NCBI GenBank assembly: GCA_020635875.1
Contig: JACJYY010000003.1
Coordinates: 319,607-383,606 of the forward strand
Direction of reading: 5' to 3'
DNA length: 64,000 nucleotides
Source: Flavobacteriales bacterium
Lineage (GTDB): Bacteria; Bacteroidota; Bacteroidia; Flavobacteriales; Flavobacteriaceae
Under the pieces are notes generated by a model. It searched no databases. It was not told the DNA's origin and saw only the letters and a list, made by a program, of their open reading frames with translations. This document shows, piece by piece, positions 35,650 through 45,070 of the stretch (positions are counted from its first letter, which is position 1; every line of letters begins with the position of its first letter). The translations under genes and the position numbers were made by a program.

Positions 35650-36230
35650 TTGCTCATATTCAAGGAAAACTCACGGAAAAAACACCTACTGAGGTTATTG
35701 TAGATTGTGGCGGTGTAGGTTATGATATTAACATTTCATTACATACCTATTCCCTATTGCCAGAGACTGATTTTGTGAAATTGTATACCCATTTAATCGT
35801 TCGAGAAGATGCACATACATTATATGGTTTTATAGAAAAATCAGAACGTCAAATTTTTGTATTACTTTTGTCCGTTTCTGGGATAGGAGCTAATACCGCC
35901 AGAACCATGTTGTCGTCATTGAGTCCAGATCAGATAAAAACAGCTATTGCTACAGGTAATGTTGCTGCGATACAAGGAGTGAAAGGGATTGGAGCAAAGA
36001 CGGCTCAACGCGTAATTTTGGATTTAAAGGATAAGATTCTAAAAATTGTGGATTCAGATTTTGTGCCACGAGACAGGACTCAATCATTGGCCAAAGATGA
36101 AGCGTTGGCAGCACTAGAGGTGTTAGGTATAGCCAGAAAGATGAGTGAAAAATACGTGGATGTTTGCTTAAAAGAGAATGCAGAGTACACCACTGAAGAA
36201 TTAATAAAACAAGTACTGAAAAGAATATAG
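35646..36230 (+). CDS. ruvA: Holliday junction branch migration protein RuvA
   Basis: A 194-aa tetrameric Holliday-junction binder that loads RuvB. An OB-fold N-terminus (MIAHIQGKL, VDCGGVGYDI, LIVREDAHTLYGF) is followed by two helix-hairpin-helix motifs (LLSVSGIGANTARTMLSSLS, IQGVKGIGAKTAQRVILDLK) and a C-terminal RuvB-contact domain. It overlaps maeB by 4 bp and is separated from sprA by one base, so the three genes are probably co-transcribed. Confidence 0.98.
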   Translation: MIAHIQGKLTEKTPTEVIVDCGGVGYDINISLHTYSLLPETDFVKLYTHLIVREDAHTLYGFIEKSERQIFVLLLSVSGIGANTARTMLSSLSPDQIKTAIATGNVAAIQGVKGIGAKTAQRVILDLKDKILKIVDSDFVPRDRTQSLAKDEALAALEVLGIARKMSEKYVDVCLKENAEYTTEELIKQVLKRI

Positions 36231-36231
36231 T

Positions 36232-39200
36232 TTGTTCAGCCAAAGAGTAAAAAAATCGATATATAGATTTTTTCTGATTCTGTTTCTGTGTAGTTCTGGG
36301 TTGCATAGTTCGTTTGCCCAAGAACAAGAAGTTGAAGACGAGGAAATCCCCGAAAAAACGGGAGTAACATTAGGAGAAATGAAGTTGTCCGACCCCAAAA
36401 GTGTGGAGTCGAACTACGAGTATGACCCAGTTACAGATAAGTACATTTATAGGAAAACCTTTAAGGATTCAGATTTTGACATAGATGCGCCTCTGGTATT
36501 AACACCACGGGAGTATGACGAAAAAATGCGTCAGGAGGCGATGAAAGCCTATTTCAGAGAAAAAATCAATGCGATTGATGATAAACTGGCGGATGATGAA
36601 TCAAAGAAAGATTTATTGCCTACTTATTATATAAAATCAGGGCTTTTTGAGTCCATTTTTGGAAGCAATACTATTGATGTAAAACCAACAGGATCGGTAG
36701 AAATTGATTTAGGTGTTCGATATACCAAGCAAGATAATCCCATTCTTTCTCCTCGCAATAGATCCAATACAGCTTTTGATTTTGATCAACGGATTAATTT
36801 GAGTTTGATAGGTAAGGTAGGGACACGATTAAACGTTAATTTAAACTACGATACTAAATCTACTTTTGCTTTCCAAAATCTATTTAAATTGGATTATACC
36901 CCCACCGAAGATGATATTGTTCAGTCTATCGAGTTGGGTAATGTCAGTATGCCTTTGAGTGGGTCGTTAGTTCGAGGAGCACAGAGTTTGTTTGGGGTAA
37001 AAACACAATTAAAATTTGGTAAAACTACCGTTACGGGTGTGTTTTCTGAACAAAAATCACAAACTAAAACAGTAACTGCCGAAGGGGGAGGAACAGTAGA
37101 AGAGTTTAATTTATTTGCATTGGATTATGATGCGGATCGACATTTCTTCTTATCGCAGTATTTTAGAAATAGATACGATTGGTCGCTACGGAATTATCCC
37201 TTTATAGATAGTCGTGTTCAGATTACCAGAGTTGAGGTTTGGGTAACCAATCGTCAAAATAGAGTGTCTAGCACAGATAATAATTTTAGGAACATTGTAG
37301 CATTACAGGATTTAGGGGAGGCTCAGTTAACGCAATTGGCGTCAAGCAATTTTATTCCGGATGCTGATATCGTGGTTTTAGGGAACACCTCTGGTTTCTT
37401 CAATGTGGGGGTAAATACACCTTCTGATAACGGGAACAACAAGTTTGATCCTGTAAAAATTGGTCAGGCAGGGTCTTATCTCAATAATAATGTAAGAGAT
37501 GTGGGCTTAGTGGATATTGGTTTTAATGGGTTTACTGCTGCCGAAGGGAAAGATTATGCTAAATTAGAGAATGCTCGTAAATTGACCTCTTCGGAGTTTA
37601 CCTATCACCCTCAGTTAGGGTATATTTCCCTATCGCAACGGTTGACCAATGATGAGGTTTTGGCTGTAGCTTATGAATATACAGTAGGTGATCAGGTATA
37701 TCAAGTTGGGGAGTTTGGTAATGATGGGGTTGACGCAACGGTTGTGACAACTGATCAGAGTACCGCAAACTCCAATGTGTCATCTCAGGCATTAGTGCTA
37801 AAAATGCTAAAAAGTAATTTAACGGATGTGTCTCAACCTATCTGGAATTTGATGATGAAAAATATCTATCAGATTCCAGGAGCTTATCAATTATCACAGG
37901 AAGACTTTAAATTAAATATAGTTTATGCGGATCCTTCGCCATTAAACTACATTGATCCGGTTCAAGGAGAAGTATTACCCAGTGACGTAAAAGAAACTCC
38001 TCTTTTGAAAGTATTTAACATGGATCGGTTGAACTTTGCAGGTGACCCTGAAGCGGGGGGAGATGGTTTTTTTGATTTTGTACCTAATCTAACCGTAGAT
38101 CCGCAATACGGGCGCATCATATTTACTACCGTAGAGCCTTTTGGACAACATTTGTTTAAGAAACTGACTTCTAATAGCTCTACAGAAAATTATGCCGATA
38201 AGAATACCTATAACGGCAATCAAAAAAAATACGTTTTTAATAAGATGTATGATGCCACTCAGGCGGCTTCTTTAGATGATAATCAGAAGAACAAATTCTT
38301 ATTGAAAGGTAAGTATAGTTCAACTGGAGGCAATGGCATTCCTTTAGGAGCTTTTAATGTGCCACAAGGATCGGTGTTAGTTACGGCAGGAGGTCGTGTA
38401 CTAACAGAGGGTATTGACTATACGGTGAATTATCAAGCAGGTCGAGTGCAAATTCTTGATCCTTCGCTCAAAGCATCCAATATTCCAATTGAGGTTTCCG
38501 TTGAGAATAATTCCATATTTGGGCAACAAACCAGACGCTTTTCGGGAGTAAACATCGAACATAAGTTCTCTGATAAATTTGTACTCGGCGGGACTTTGTT
38601 AAACTTGAACGAAAAGCCTCTTACCCAAAAATCAAATTTTGGTACAGAACCAGTAAATAATACGATTTATGGTGTTAACACGGAATATGCTACCGAAGTG
38701 CCTTTTTTGACAAGATTAGCCAATATGTATCCAACCATAGAAACAGAGGTGCCTTCTAATATAGCTTTCAAGGGAGAGGTTGCCTTTTTAAGACCAAGCA
38801 CACCTAAGGGAGATAATTTTGCTGGCGAGTCTACTATTTATGTGGATGATTTTGAGGGGTCTCAGTCAACTATTGACATGAGCGCTCCATCGGCTTGGTT
38901 TTTATCAAGCCCTCCTGTAATCAACAATCAAATCTACGCAAATAACGATTTGGCTGCAGGTGATAATAGGGCAAAATTGGCTTGGTACTCTATTGATCCT
39001 ATTTTTTATTCGAATCAAAGACCAGATGGGGTAACGGATGATATGTTATCCTTGAACAAAACCCGACGAGTTTTTAATGACGAGGTATTCCCTAATAGAG
39101 ATATTGTTGTAGGTCAAACAACGGCTTTGTTTCCTTTTGATTTGAGTTTTTATCCTTCCGAAAGAGGGCCTTACAACTATAATCCACTAGCGACTAACAA

Positions 39201-42200
39201 TACCTTGCCAGTGCCACAAGATAGTTGGGGTGGGATTACTCGAGCAATAAATACCACCGATTTTCAGCGTTCTAATGTAGAGTATATTCAGTTTTGGGTA
39301 ATGGATCCTTATGTGAATAATGAGACAGACCAGACTAATGTTGGTAAAGTGTTTTTTAATCTTGGAGAAATTTCTGAGGACGTTTTAAAGGATGGTAGAA
39401 AACAATATGAAAACGGTCTACCAGTAGATGGAGGAACTCAAAATACGGTAGATACCAGTTGGGGTAAATTGCCTTCTACACAATCATTAGTTTATGCGTT
39501 TGATACGGATGTGACGAGTAGGACTAATCAGGATGTTGGTTTTGATGGACTAAATAACCTTGCGGAGGCTGCTAAGTTTACCAATTTTGCGTCATTGCCT
39601 GACCCTTCTGCGGATGATTACACGTATTATTTGAATACTTCTGGAGATATTCTTCAACGTTACAAAAAATACAACGGTTTAGATGGAAATTCGCCAGTTA
39701 ATGTTTCAGATACTAACCGGGGGGCTACAACTTTGCCAGATGCTGAGGATGTCAATCGTGATAATACCATGAATACCATTAATGCGTATTATGAGTATTC
39801 GTTTGAAGTAAAGCCTGGTATTCAAATTGGAGATAAATATGTTACAGATATCAAAGAAACATTAAGTCAAGAATTACCCGACGGGACAAAGCGTAATGTG
39901 CGTTGGATACAATACAAAATTCCAATATTTAATCCTGAAAGAATAGAGGGAGGAGTAACTGGGTTTAATTCTATCCGTTTTATGCGAATGTATTTAACAG
40001 GGTTCAAAAATGATATCACACTACGTTTTGGAACTTTGGAATTGTTGAGAGGAGACTGGAGGAGGTATGAGGCGTCATTGGATGAAAATAATCCAGATAA
40101 AAAGAATCCAACCACTACTTTTGATGTTGCGGTTGTTAATGTTTTGGAAAATGAAGCAAGACAACCTATTCCTTATGTATTGCCTCCAGGGGTATATCGA
40201 GAGCAATTGACTACAAATAATCAATTGATCAATCAAAATGAACAGTCATTGTCCTTAAAAACATGTGCAATTGATCCAGGAGATAGCAGAGCGGTTTTTA
40301 AAGCGACCAGTGTAGATATGAGACAGTTCAATAAACTGCGTATGTTCATGCATGCTGAGTCAGTGGCAGGAGAAATTCCTCTTAATGATGGAGAAATGAT
40401 AGGTTTTATTCGTTTTGGAAATGATTTTACCGATAACTATTACCAGATAGAATTACCATTAAAGGTAACCAATCAAGGAGCTGTTTCTCCATACGAAATA
40501 TGGCCAGAAGACAATCAAATAGAATTATTGTTAGAGGATTTGACCAAGCTGAAATTGGCATCATTCAATGATATCAATTACATAGATAAAACAAAAACCT
40601 ATTACAAGGATGAGGCTGAATTAAATCCAGCAGCAGCAGGAAAAATCAACCGTCTAAAGTTAGGGATTAAAGGTAATCCTGATTTTGGTAATGCCCGTAA
40701 TTTAATGGTGGGGATTAAAAATAACACTATAACTACAATTTGTGGGGAAGCATGGTTTAATGAGTTGCGTCTTTCTGATATGGACAATGAGGGAGGTATG
40801 GCTGCTCTAGCGAGTTTAGATGCTAATATTGCTGATTTGGCAACTTTTTCTGCCACTGGTAGAATGAGTACAATTGGATTTGGGTCTTTAGAACAAGGGC
40901 CTAATGAAAGGTCCAGAGAAGAAGTCAAACAGTATGACGTTGTGACTAATATTAATGTAGGTAAATTATTGCCTCAAAAAGCACGATTGAATATTCCATT
41001 TAACATTGCAACAGGAGAGGAGTTTGTGACACCTGAATTTGATCCTGAATACGCCGATGTTAAATTAGAGGTGGTAAAAAATGATAAGTCATCCAATTCA
41101 GAAGCCATTCTGAATAGAGCCATAGATTATACCAAGCGCAATAGCTATAGTTTGATTGGTGTCAGAAAGGAAAGAGGACCAGAGCAAAAGAAACGATTTT
41201 ATGACATTGAGAATGTGACGCTTAATTATTCGTATAGTGAGATGTCTCATCATAGTTATGAGATTGAGGATTTAAAGGAAGAAAATGTTAAAACAGGAGT
41301 GGATTACACGCATGCATTCACTTCCAAAGAAGTTAAACCTCTTGGCAAAAATAAGTTTTTGTCAAAGAATCCTTATTTGCGATTGATTCAGGATATTAAC
41401 TTTAAATATTTGCCAGAGAACATATCGTTCAGTTCAAATATTTTGAGAGATATGAACCGCCAGCAATTCCGACAAATTGATGTGGAAGGGATAGCATTAG
41501 ATCCATTGTATCGAAGAAATTTTGGTACAAACTATAATTATGTAATCAATTATAATTTAACACAATCCTTAAAGTTAAACTATAACGCATCAAACGATAA
41601 TATTGTTAGAAACTATCTTGATTCAAATAATGTGGCAAGGCAAGATTTTACGATTTGGGATGACTTTTTTTCATTGGGGGCTCCTAATAATCACAAGCAG
41701 TCTTTCCGTTTGAATTATGATTTACCGATTCATAAATTGCCGATTTTTAGTTTTATAAAATCGACTTATGCGTATACAAGTAACTTTGATTGGCGTAGGT
41801 CAAATACGGCAATGTCTACTGTTAAAGCAGATAATGGAGTTACCTATCGTTTAGGGAATACTATCCAAAATGCGAATACCCATACCTTAAACTCGACTTT
41901 TGATATGAATCAATTGTATAAGTATTTAGGGTACAAAAACAACAAAAAGAAAAATAAGAAAAAGGATGCTAGTGCTTTTGCGGCACCGCCTGGGGCTGGA
42001 CCAGTTGCCGCTGATACCGCTGGTGCTGATGAAAACAAAGATGGTGTAGGAAGCAAAGTGCTTAATGGAGCATTGGGCGTTTTAACCAGTGTTAAAAACA
42101 TTAGAATTAACTACAGCCAAAATAATGGTACGTTATTGCCTGGGTATCTTCCATCTGTTGGCTTTTTTGGGACTTCTGCTCCTACATTAGGGTATGTGTT

Positions 42201-43437
42201 TGGTAGTCAAGATGATATTAGACAAAGAATGGCGTATAATGGGTATCTGACCGATTATCAAGATTTTAATCAAAATTATACTCAGGTATCTGCCGAAAAA
42301 TTGAACATGACAGCGTCTGTCGAGTTAATTAAAGATTTTAAAATAGAATTAGTTGCTAATCGTGTTAAGGCAGATAATTTTTCCGAGCAGTATAATGTTC
42401 AGAATGGAGTGTACAATGCGCAATCACCTTATAGCTCAGGTAATTATGCTATTTCAACAGTATTGATTAGGACTTCTTTTGATGGGTCAAATGCAGCCCA
42501 TTCTAAATCGTTTGATGCTTTTAAAAACAATAGGTTAATCATTGCAAATCGTTTGGCGGAGCAGTATTATGGCACTAAAAACTTCCCGGTATATGACAAT
42601 CCTAACAATCCTATTCACGCCAAGAATATGGGCTACCCTGTTGGTTTTGGTAAGAATAGTCAGGACGTTTTGATTCCAGCTCTATTAGCGGCTTATTCAG
42701 GAAGTGATGCCAATACCTATTCGACCAGTACGTTTAAGAACTTGCCTATTCCGAACTGGAATATAAAATATACAGGTTTGATGAAGTTGGGTTGGTTTAA
42801 GGAAAACTTCAAAAGATTCTCCTTGCAACATGGGTATCAATCGGATTACACCATTAATTCTTATCGTTCTAATTTTGAATACACGTCTAACCCTGGAGGT
42901 TTTGATGAAGTCTCAGGAAATTATAATCCAGAATATTTGATTTCGAACATCAACTTGACAGAACAGTTTAATCCACTGATTAGAGCTGATTTTGAATTGC
43001 AAAGTTCGTTTAAGTTTTTGACAGAAGTCAAAAGAGATCGTTCCATGTCGCTTAGTTTTGATAATAATTTATTGACCGATGTTAAAGGTCTGGAATACAC
43101 TATAGGATTGGGATATCGAGTTAAGAATATTTCGTTTAATTCTCGTTTTGCTCCTAACGGAACAGGAGTCATCAAAAGTGATATTAATTTAAAAGTGGAT
43201 TTTTCTTTACGAAACAACAAAACCGTAATTCGTTACTTAGATGTGATAGGAAATGATAAACTATCTGCGGGTCAAGATATATGGTCAATAAAATTTACAG
43301 CGGATTATTCGTTCAGTAAAAACTTGATGGCGATTTTGTTTTATGACCACGCCTTCTCACAAGCGGTAATTTCTACGTCTTTTCCAATGACCAATATAAG
43401 GTCTGGTTTTACGCTTAGATATAATTTTGGAAACTAA
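36232..43437 (+). CDS. sprA: T9SS outer-membrane translocon protein SprA (Sov)
   Basis: At 2401 aa, the largest gene in the window. SprA forms the giant beta-barrel through which type IX secretion substrates cross the outer membrane, and is needed for gliding. The start is a TTG one base after ruvA; the first ATG would remove the signal peptide (IYRFFLILFLCSSGL to SSFAQ). The sequence has the long alternating strand pattern of SprA, with SVEIDLGVRYTKQDNP, SIFGQQTRRFSGV, FVLGGTLLNLNEKPL and a C-terminal SGFTLRYNFGN. A low-complexity Lys/Asp/Ala/Pro/Gly insertion lies at about residues 1902-1945. gcvH follows after 14 bp. Confidence 0.97.
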   Translation: MFSQRVKKSIYRFFLILFLCSSGLHSSFAQEQEVEDEEIPEKTGVTLGEMKLSDPKSVESNYEYDPVTDKYIYRKTFKDSDFDIDAPLVLTPREYDEKMRQEAMKAYFREKINAIDDKLADDESKKDLLPTYYIKSGLFESIFGSNTIDVKPTGSVEIDLGVRYTKQDNPILSPRNRSNTAFDFDQRINLSLIGKVGTRLNVNLNYDTKSTFAFQNLFKLDYTPTEDDIVQSIELGNVSMPLSGSLVRGAQSLFGVKTQLKFGKTTVTGVFSEQKSQTKTVTAEGGGTVEEFNLFALDYDADRHFFLSQYFRNRYDWSLRNYPFIDSRVQITRVEVWVTNRQNRVSSTDNNFRNIVALQDLGEAQLTQLASSNFIPDADIVVLGNTSGFFNVGVNTPSDNGNNKFDPVKIGQAGSYLNNNVRDVGLVDIGFNGFTAAEGKDYAKLENARKLTSSEFTYHPQLGYISLSQRLTNDEVLAVAYEYTVGDQVYQVGEFGNDGVDATVVTTDQSTANSNVSSQALVLKMLKSNLTDVSQPIWNLMMKNIYQIPGAYQLSQEDFKLNIVYADPSPLNYIDPVQGEVLPSDVKETPLLKVFNMDRLNFAGDPEAGGDGFFDFVPNLTVDPQYGRIIFTTVEPFGQHLFKKLTSNSSTENYADKNTYNGNQKKYVFNKMYDATQAASLDDNQKNKFLLKGKYSSTGGNGIPLGAFNVPQGSVLVTAGGRVLTEGIDYTVNYQAGRVQILDPSLKASNIPIEVSVENNSIFGQQTRRFSGVNIEHKFSDKFVLGGTLLNLNEKPLTQKSNFGTEPVNNTIYGVNTEYATEVPFLTRLANMYPTIETEVPSNIAFKGEVAFLRPSTPKGDNFAGESTIYVDDFEGSQSTIDMSAPSAWFLSSPPVINNQIYANNDLAAGDNRAKLAWYSIDPIFYSNQRPDGVTDDMLSLNKTRRVFNDEVFPNRDIVVGQTTALFPFDLSFYPSERGPYNYNPLATNNTLPVPQDSWGGITRAINTTDFQRSNVEYIQFWVMDPYVNNETDQTNVGKVFFNLGEISEDVLKDGRKQYENGLPVDGGTQNTVDTSWGKLPSTQSLVYAFDTDVTSRTNQDVGFDGLNNLAEAAKFTNFASLPDPSADDYTYYLNTSGDILQRYKKYNGLDGNSPVNVSDTNRGATTLPDAEDVNRDNTMNTINAYYEYSFEVKPGIQIGDKYVTDIKETLSQELPDGTKRNVRWIQYKIPIFNPERIEGGVTGFNSIRFMRMYLTGFKNDITLRFGTLELLRGDWRRYEASLDENNPDKKNPTTTFDVAVVNVLENEARQPIPYVLPPGVYREQLTTNNQLINQNEQSLSLKTCAIDPGDSRAVFKATSVDMRQFNKLRMFMHAESVAGEIPLNDGEMIGFIRFGNDFTDNYYQIELPLKVTNQGAVSPYEIWPEDNQIELLLEDLTKLKLASFNDINYIDKTKTYYKDEAELNPAAAGKINRLKLGIKGNPDFGNARNLMVGIKNNTITTICGEAWFNELRLSDMDNEGGMAALASLDANIADLATFSATGRMSTIGFGSLEQGPNERSREEVKQYDVVTNINVGKLLPQKARLNIPFNIATGEEFVTPEFDPEYADVKLEVVKNDKSSNSEAILNRAIDYTKRNSYSLIGVRKERGPEQKKRFYDIENVTLNYSYSEMSHHSYEIEDLKEENVKTGVDYTHAFTSKEVKPLGKNKFLSKNPYLRLIQDINFKYLPENISFSSNILRDMNRQQFRQIDVEGIALDPLYRRNFGTNYNYVINYNLTQSLKLNYNASNDNIVRNYLDSNNVARQDFTIWDDFFSLGAPNNHKQSFRLNYDLPIHKLPIFSFIKSTYAYTSNFDWRRSNTAMSTVKADNGVTYRLGNTIQNANTHTLNSTFDMNQLYKYLGYKNNKKKNKKKDASAFAAPPGAGPVAADTAGADENKDGVGSKVLNGALGVLTSVKNIRINYSQNNGTLLPGYLPSVGFFGTSAPTLGYVFGSQDDIRQRMAYNGYLTDYQDFNQNYTQVSAEKLNMTASVELIKDFKIELVANRVKADNFSEQYNVQNGVYNAQSPYSSGNYAISTVLIRTSFDGSNAAHSKSFDAFKNNRLIIANRLAEQYYGTKNFPVYDNPNNPIHAKNMGYPVGFGKNSQDVLIPALLAAYSGSDANTYSTSTFKNLPIPNWNIKYTGLMKLGWFKENFKRFSLQHGYQSDYTINSYRSNFEYTSNPGGFDEVSGNYNPEYLISNINLTEQFNPLIRADFELQSSFKFLTEVKRDRSMSLSFDNNLLTDVKGLEYTIGLGYRVKNISFNSRFAPNGTGVIKSDINLKVDFSLRNNKTVIRYLDVIGNDKLSAGQDIWSIKFTADYSFSKNLMAILFYDHAFSQAVISTSFPMTNIRSGFTLRYNFGN

Positions 43438-43451
43438 TAATTTGATAAAAT

Positions 43452-43832
43452 ATGAATATACCAAGTAATTTAAAGTACACAAAAGACCATGAGTGGGTCA
43501 TCATCGACGGTGCTATTGCAACAATTGGAATTACCGATTTTGCGCAAAAAGAACTAGGAGATATAGTGTATGTCGATGTAGATACAGTGGGCGAAACGAT
43601 AGAGCAAGATGCCGTTTTTGGTACTGTTGAAGCGGTTAAAACTGTTTCGGATTTATTTTTGCCTGTGTCAGGTGAGATTATTGAGTTTAATGAAGCTTTG
43701 GATACCGAGCCTGAATTAGTGAATGCAGACCCGTATGGAAAGGGTTGGATGATTAAAGTGGAAGTGGCAGAGGATGCATCTTTAGAGGGATTGTTGTCCG
43801 CCGAGCAATATGCGGACTTAATCGGTGCGTAA
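43452..43832 (+). CDS. gcvH: Glycine cleavage system H protein
   Basis: A 126-aa lipoyl carrier protein shuttling the methylamine intermediate between P, T and L proteins. The lipoyl-Lys loop is [14 protein letters not shown] (VEAVK-type site), with [20 protein letters not shown] before it and [15 protein letters not shown] after it. It has the full normal length. It is placed inside the sprA-remB gene block, 14 bp after sprA and overlapping vanZ by 8 bp; this order is conserved in Flavobacterium as I recall. Confidence 0.98.
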   Translation: MNIPSNLKYTKDHEWVIIDGAIATIGITDFAQKELGDIVYVDVDTVGETIEQDAVFGTVEAVKTVSDLFLPVSGEIIEFNEALDTEPELVNADPYGKGWMIKVEVAEDASLEGLLSAEQYADLIGA

Positions 43833-44202
43833 TAAGAAGTTTTTTATAGGATTGCTTTTGTGGCTCGTGCTTATAACAGCCATGAGTTTGGTGCAACTTG
43901 ATGTAAGTGATATGCCTAAGGTTCCGATGATGGATAAATGGGTTCATTTTGTATTTCATTGTGTTTTGGCAAGCTTGTTGAGTATCTCGCTTTACAGAGA
44001 ATGGGGAGTTGTTGTTATACGGACTGTATATGTTATAACGTTGATTTTTTCAATACTATACGGAGGAGCGATTGAATTGATGCAAGACCAACTGACCGTT
44101 TCTAGACATGCTGACGGGTATGACATGTTAGCCAATACATTTGGAGGAGTTGTTGGAATGGCAATTATGTCGATTTTGAAACTTTATGCAAAACCAGAAT
44201 AA
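43825..44202 (+). CDS. VanZ-family membrane protein
   Basis: A 125-aa protein with four hydrophobic helices. It starts at GTG 43825 inside the gcvH 3' end (8-bp overlap). VanZ-like motifs are [19 protein letters not shown] (the DKxxHxxxF type pattern) and [22 protein letters not shown]. The family includes teicoplanin-resistance VanZ but its role in this context is unknown; a cell-surface function connected to the flanking T9SS genes is only a guess. Confidence 0.9.
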   Translation: MRNKKFFIGLLLWLVLITAMSLVQLDVSDMPKVPMMDKWVHFVFHCVLASLLSISLYREWGVVVIRTVYVITLIFSILYGGAIELMQDQLTVSRHADGYDMLANTFGGVVGMAIMSILKLYAKPE

Positions 44203-44257
44203 AGAGTGGTCGTTTTTTAAAAAAAAATTATAAATTAGCCTACATTAATAATAAGAT

Positions 44258-44974
44258 ATGGAACCGAAGAAAAATCCTAACGTTGATCCTAAAAGGAACA
44301 GTTTTCTGTACTTTCAAATAGGTCTCGTTTCAGTGCTATTATTCACGTATTTAGCTATTGAGATGAAGACGTATGCAAAGGAAATTGAAATTTTGACATC
44401 AGCCATTGATGACGCCTTTTTAGATGAAGAAGTGCCAATGACACAGGCTTTGAATCAGCCACCACCACCGCCACCACCGCCACCACCAGCTGCTCCAGAG
44501 GTAATTAAAGTAGTTGAAAATGAGAAAGAGGTAGAGGAAACTTCAATCAAATCAACGGAGACTAAACAAGACGAAATCATCGAAGTGGCGGAAGTAGTAG
44601 AGGTTGAAGAAGAAGTGGAAGTAGATGTGCCATTTGCTGTAATCGAAGATGTCCCTATTTTCCCTGGATGTGAAAAGGTGCCTAAAGCTCAGAGAAGAGA
44701 TTGTTTTCAACAAGAAATTCAAGCGCACATTAAGAAACATTTTACTTATCCAGAAATTGCTCAAGAGATGGGGATACAAGGTAGAGTAAATGTGATGTTT
44801 ACCATTGATAAAGATGGGAGTATTACTAATATTCGTCAAAGAGGACCAGATGCTAACTTAGAAAAAGAAGCGGTTCGAATTATCAAAAAGTTGCCTAAAA
44901 TGACACCGGGTAAACAGAGAGGTAAACCAGTTCGTGTACCGTTTAGTGTGCCGATTACATTTAGATTGAATTAA
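44258..44974 (+). CDS. tonB: TonB energy-transducing protein
   Basis: A protein of about 238 aa. A cytoplasmic N-terminus is followed by one transmembrane helix (about 18-34), a Pro run (about 68-78, eleven Pro) that spans the periplasm, a Glu/Val-rich stretch and the TonB C-terminal domain (VPIFPGCEKVPKAQRRDCF, PEIAQEMGIQGRVNVMFTID, KPVRVPFSVPITFRL). It transfers proton-motive-force energy to outer-membrane receptors. Its place in the sprA-remB block suggests a link to T9SS or gliding energisation. It is terminated by a strong hairpin. Confidence 0.95.
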   Translation: MEPKKNPNVDPKRNSFLYFQIGLVSVLLFTYLAIEMKTYAKEIEILTSAIDDAFLDEEVPMTQALNQPPPPPPPPPPAAPEVIKVVENEKEVEETSIKSTETKQDEIIEVAEVVEVEEEVEVDVPFAVIEDVPIFPGCEKVPKAQRRDCFQQEIQAHIKKHFTYPEIAQEMGIQGRVNVMFTIDKDGSITNIRQRGPDANLEKEAVRIIKKLPKMTPGKQRGKPVRVPFSVPITFRLN

Positions 44975-44991
44975 TCAAATAAGATACTTTG

Positions 44992-45022
44992 AAAAGGGTT
45001 ACAATTATTGTAGCCCTTTTTT
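44992..45022 (+). terminator. Rho-independent terminator of tonB
   Basis: AAAAGGG(T)TACAA / TTGTA(G)CCCTTTT stem with a T-run. The remB promoter begins within and just after it. Confidence 0.85.
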
Positions 45023-45039
45023 GTTTTTTAGTAAGTTTG
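45008..45039 (+). promoter_or_regulatory. Promoter of remB
   Basis: TTG (45008-45010), 21 nt, TAAGTTTG (45032-45039), 31 bp before the remB ATG. The TTG lies within the tonB terminator. Confidence 0.65.
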
Positions 45040-45070
45040 CAATCATTAATGATTTGTTAAAAAAACCTTC

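Noticed and set aside
35950..36327. A 125-aa minus-strand open frame across ruvA and sprA
   Set aside because: Antisense to two well-supported genes; no independent features.
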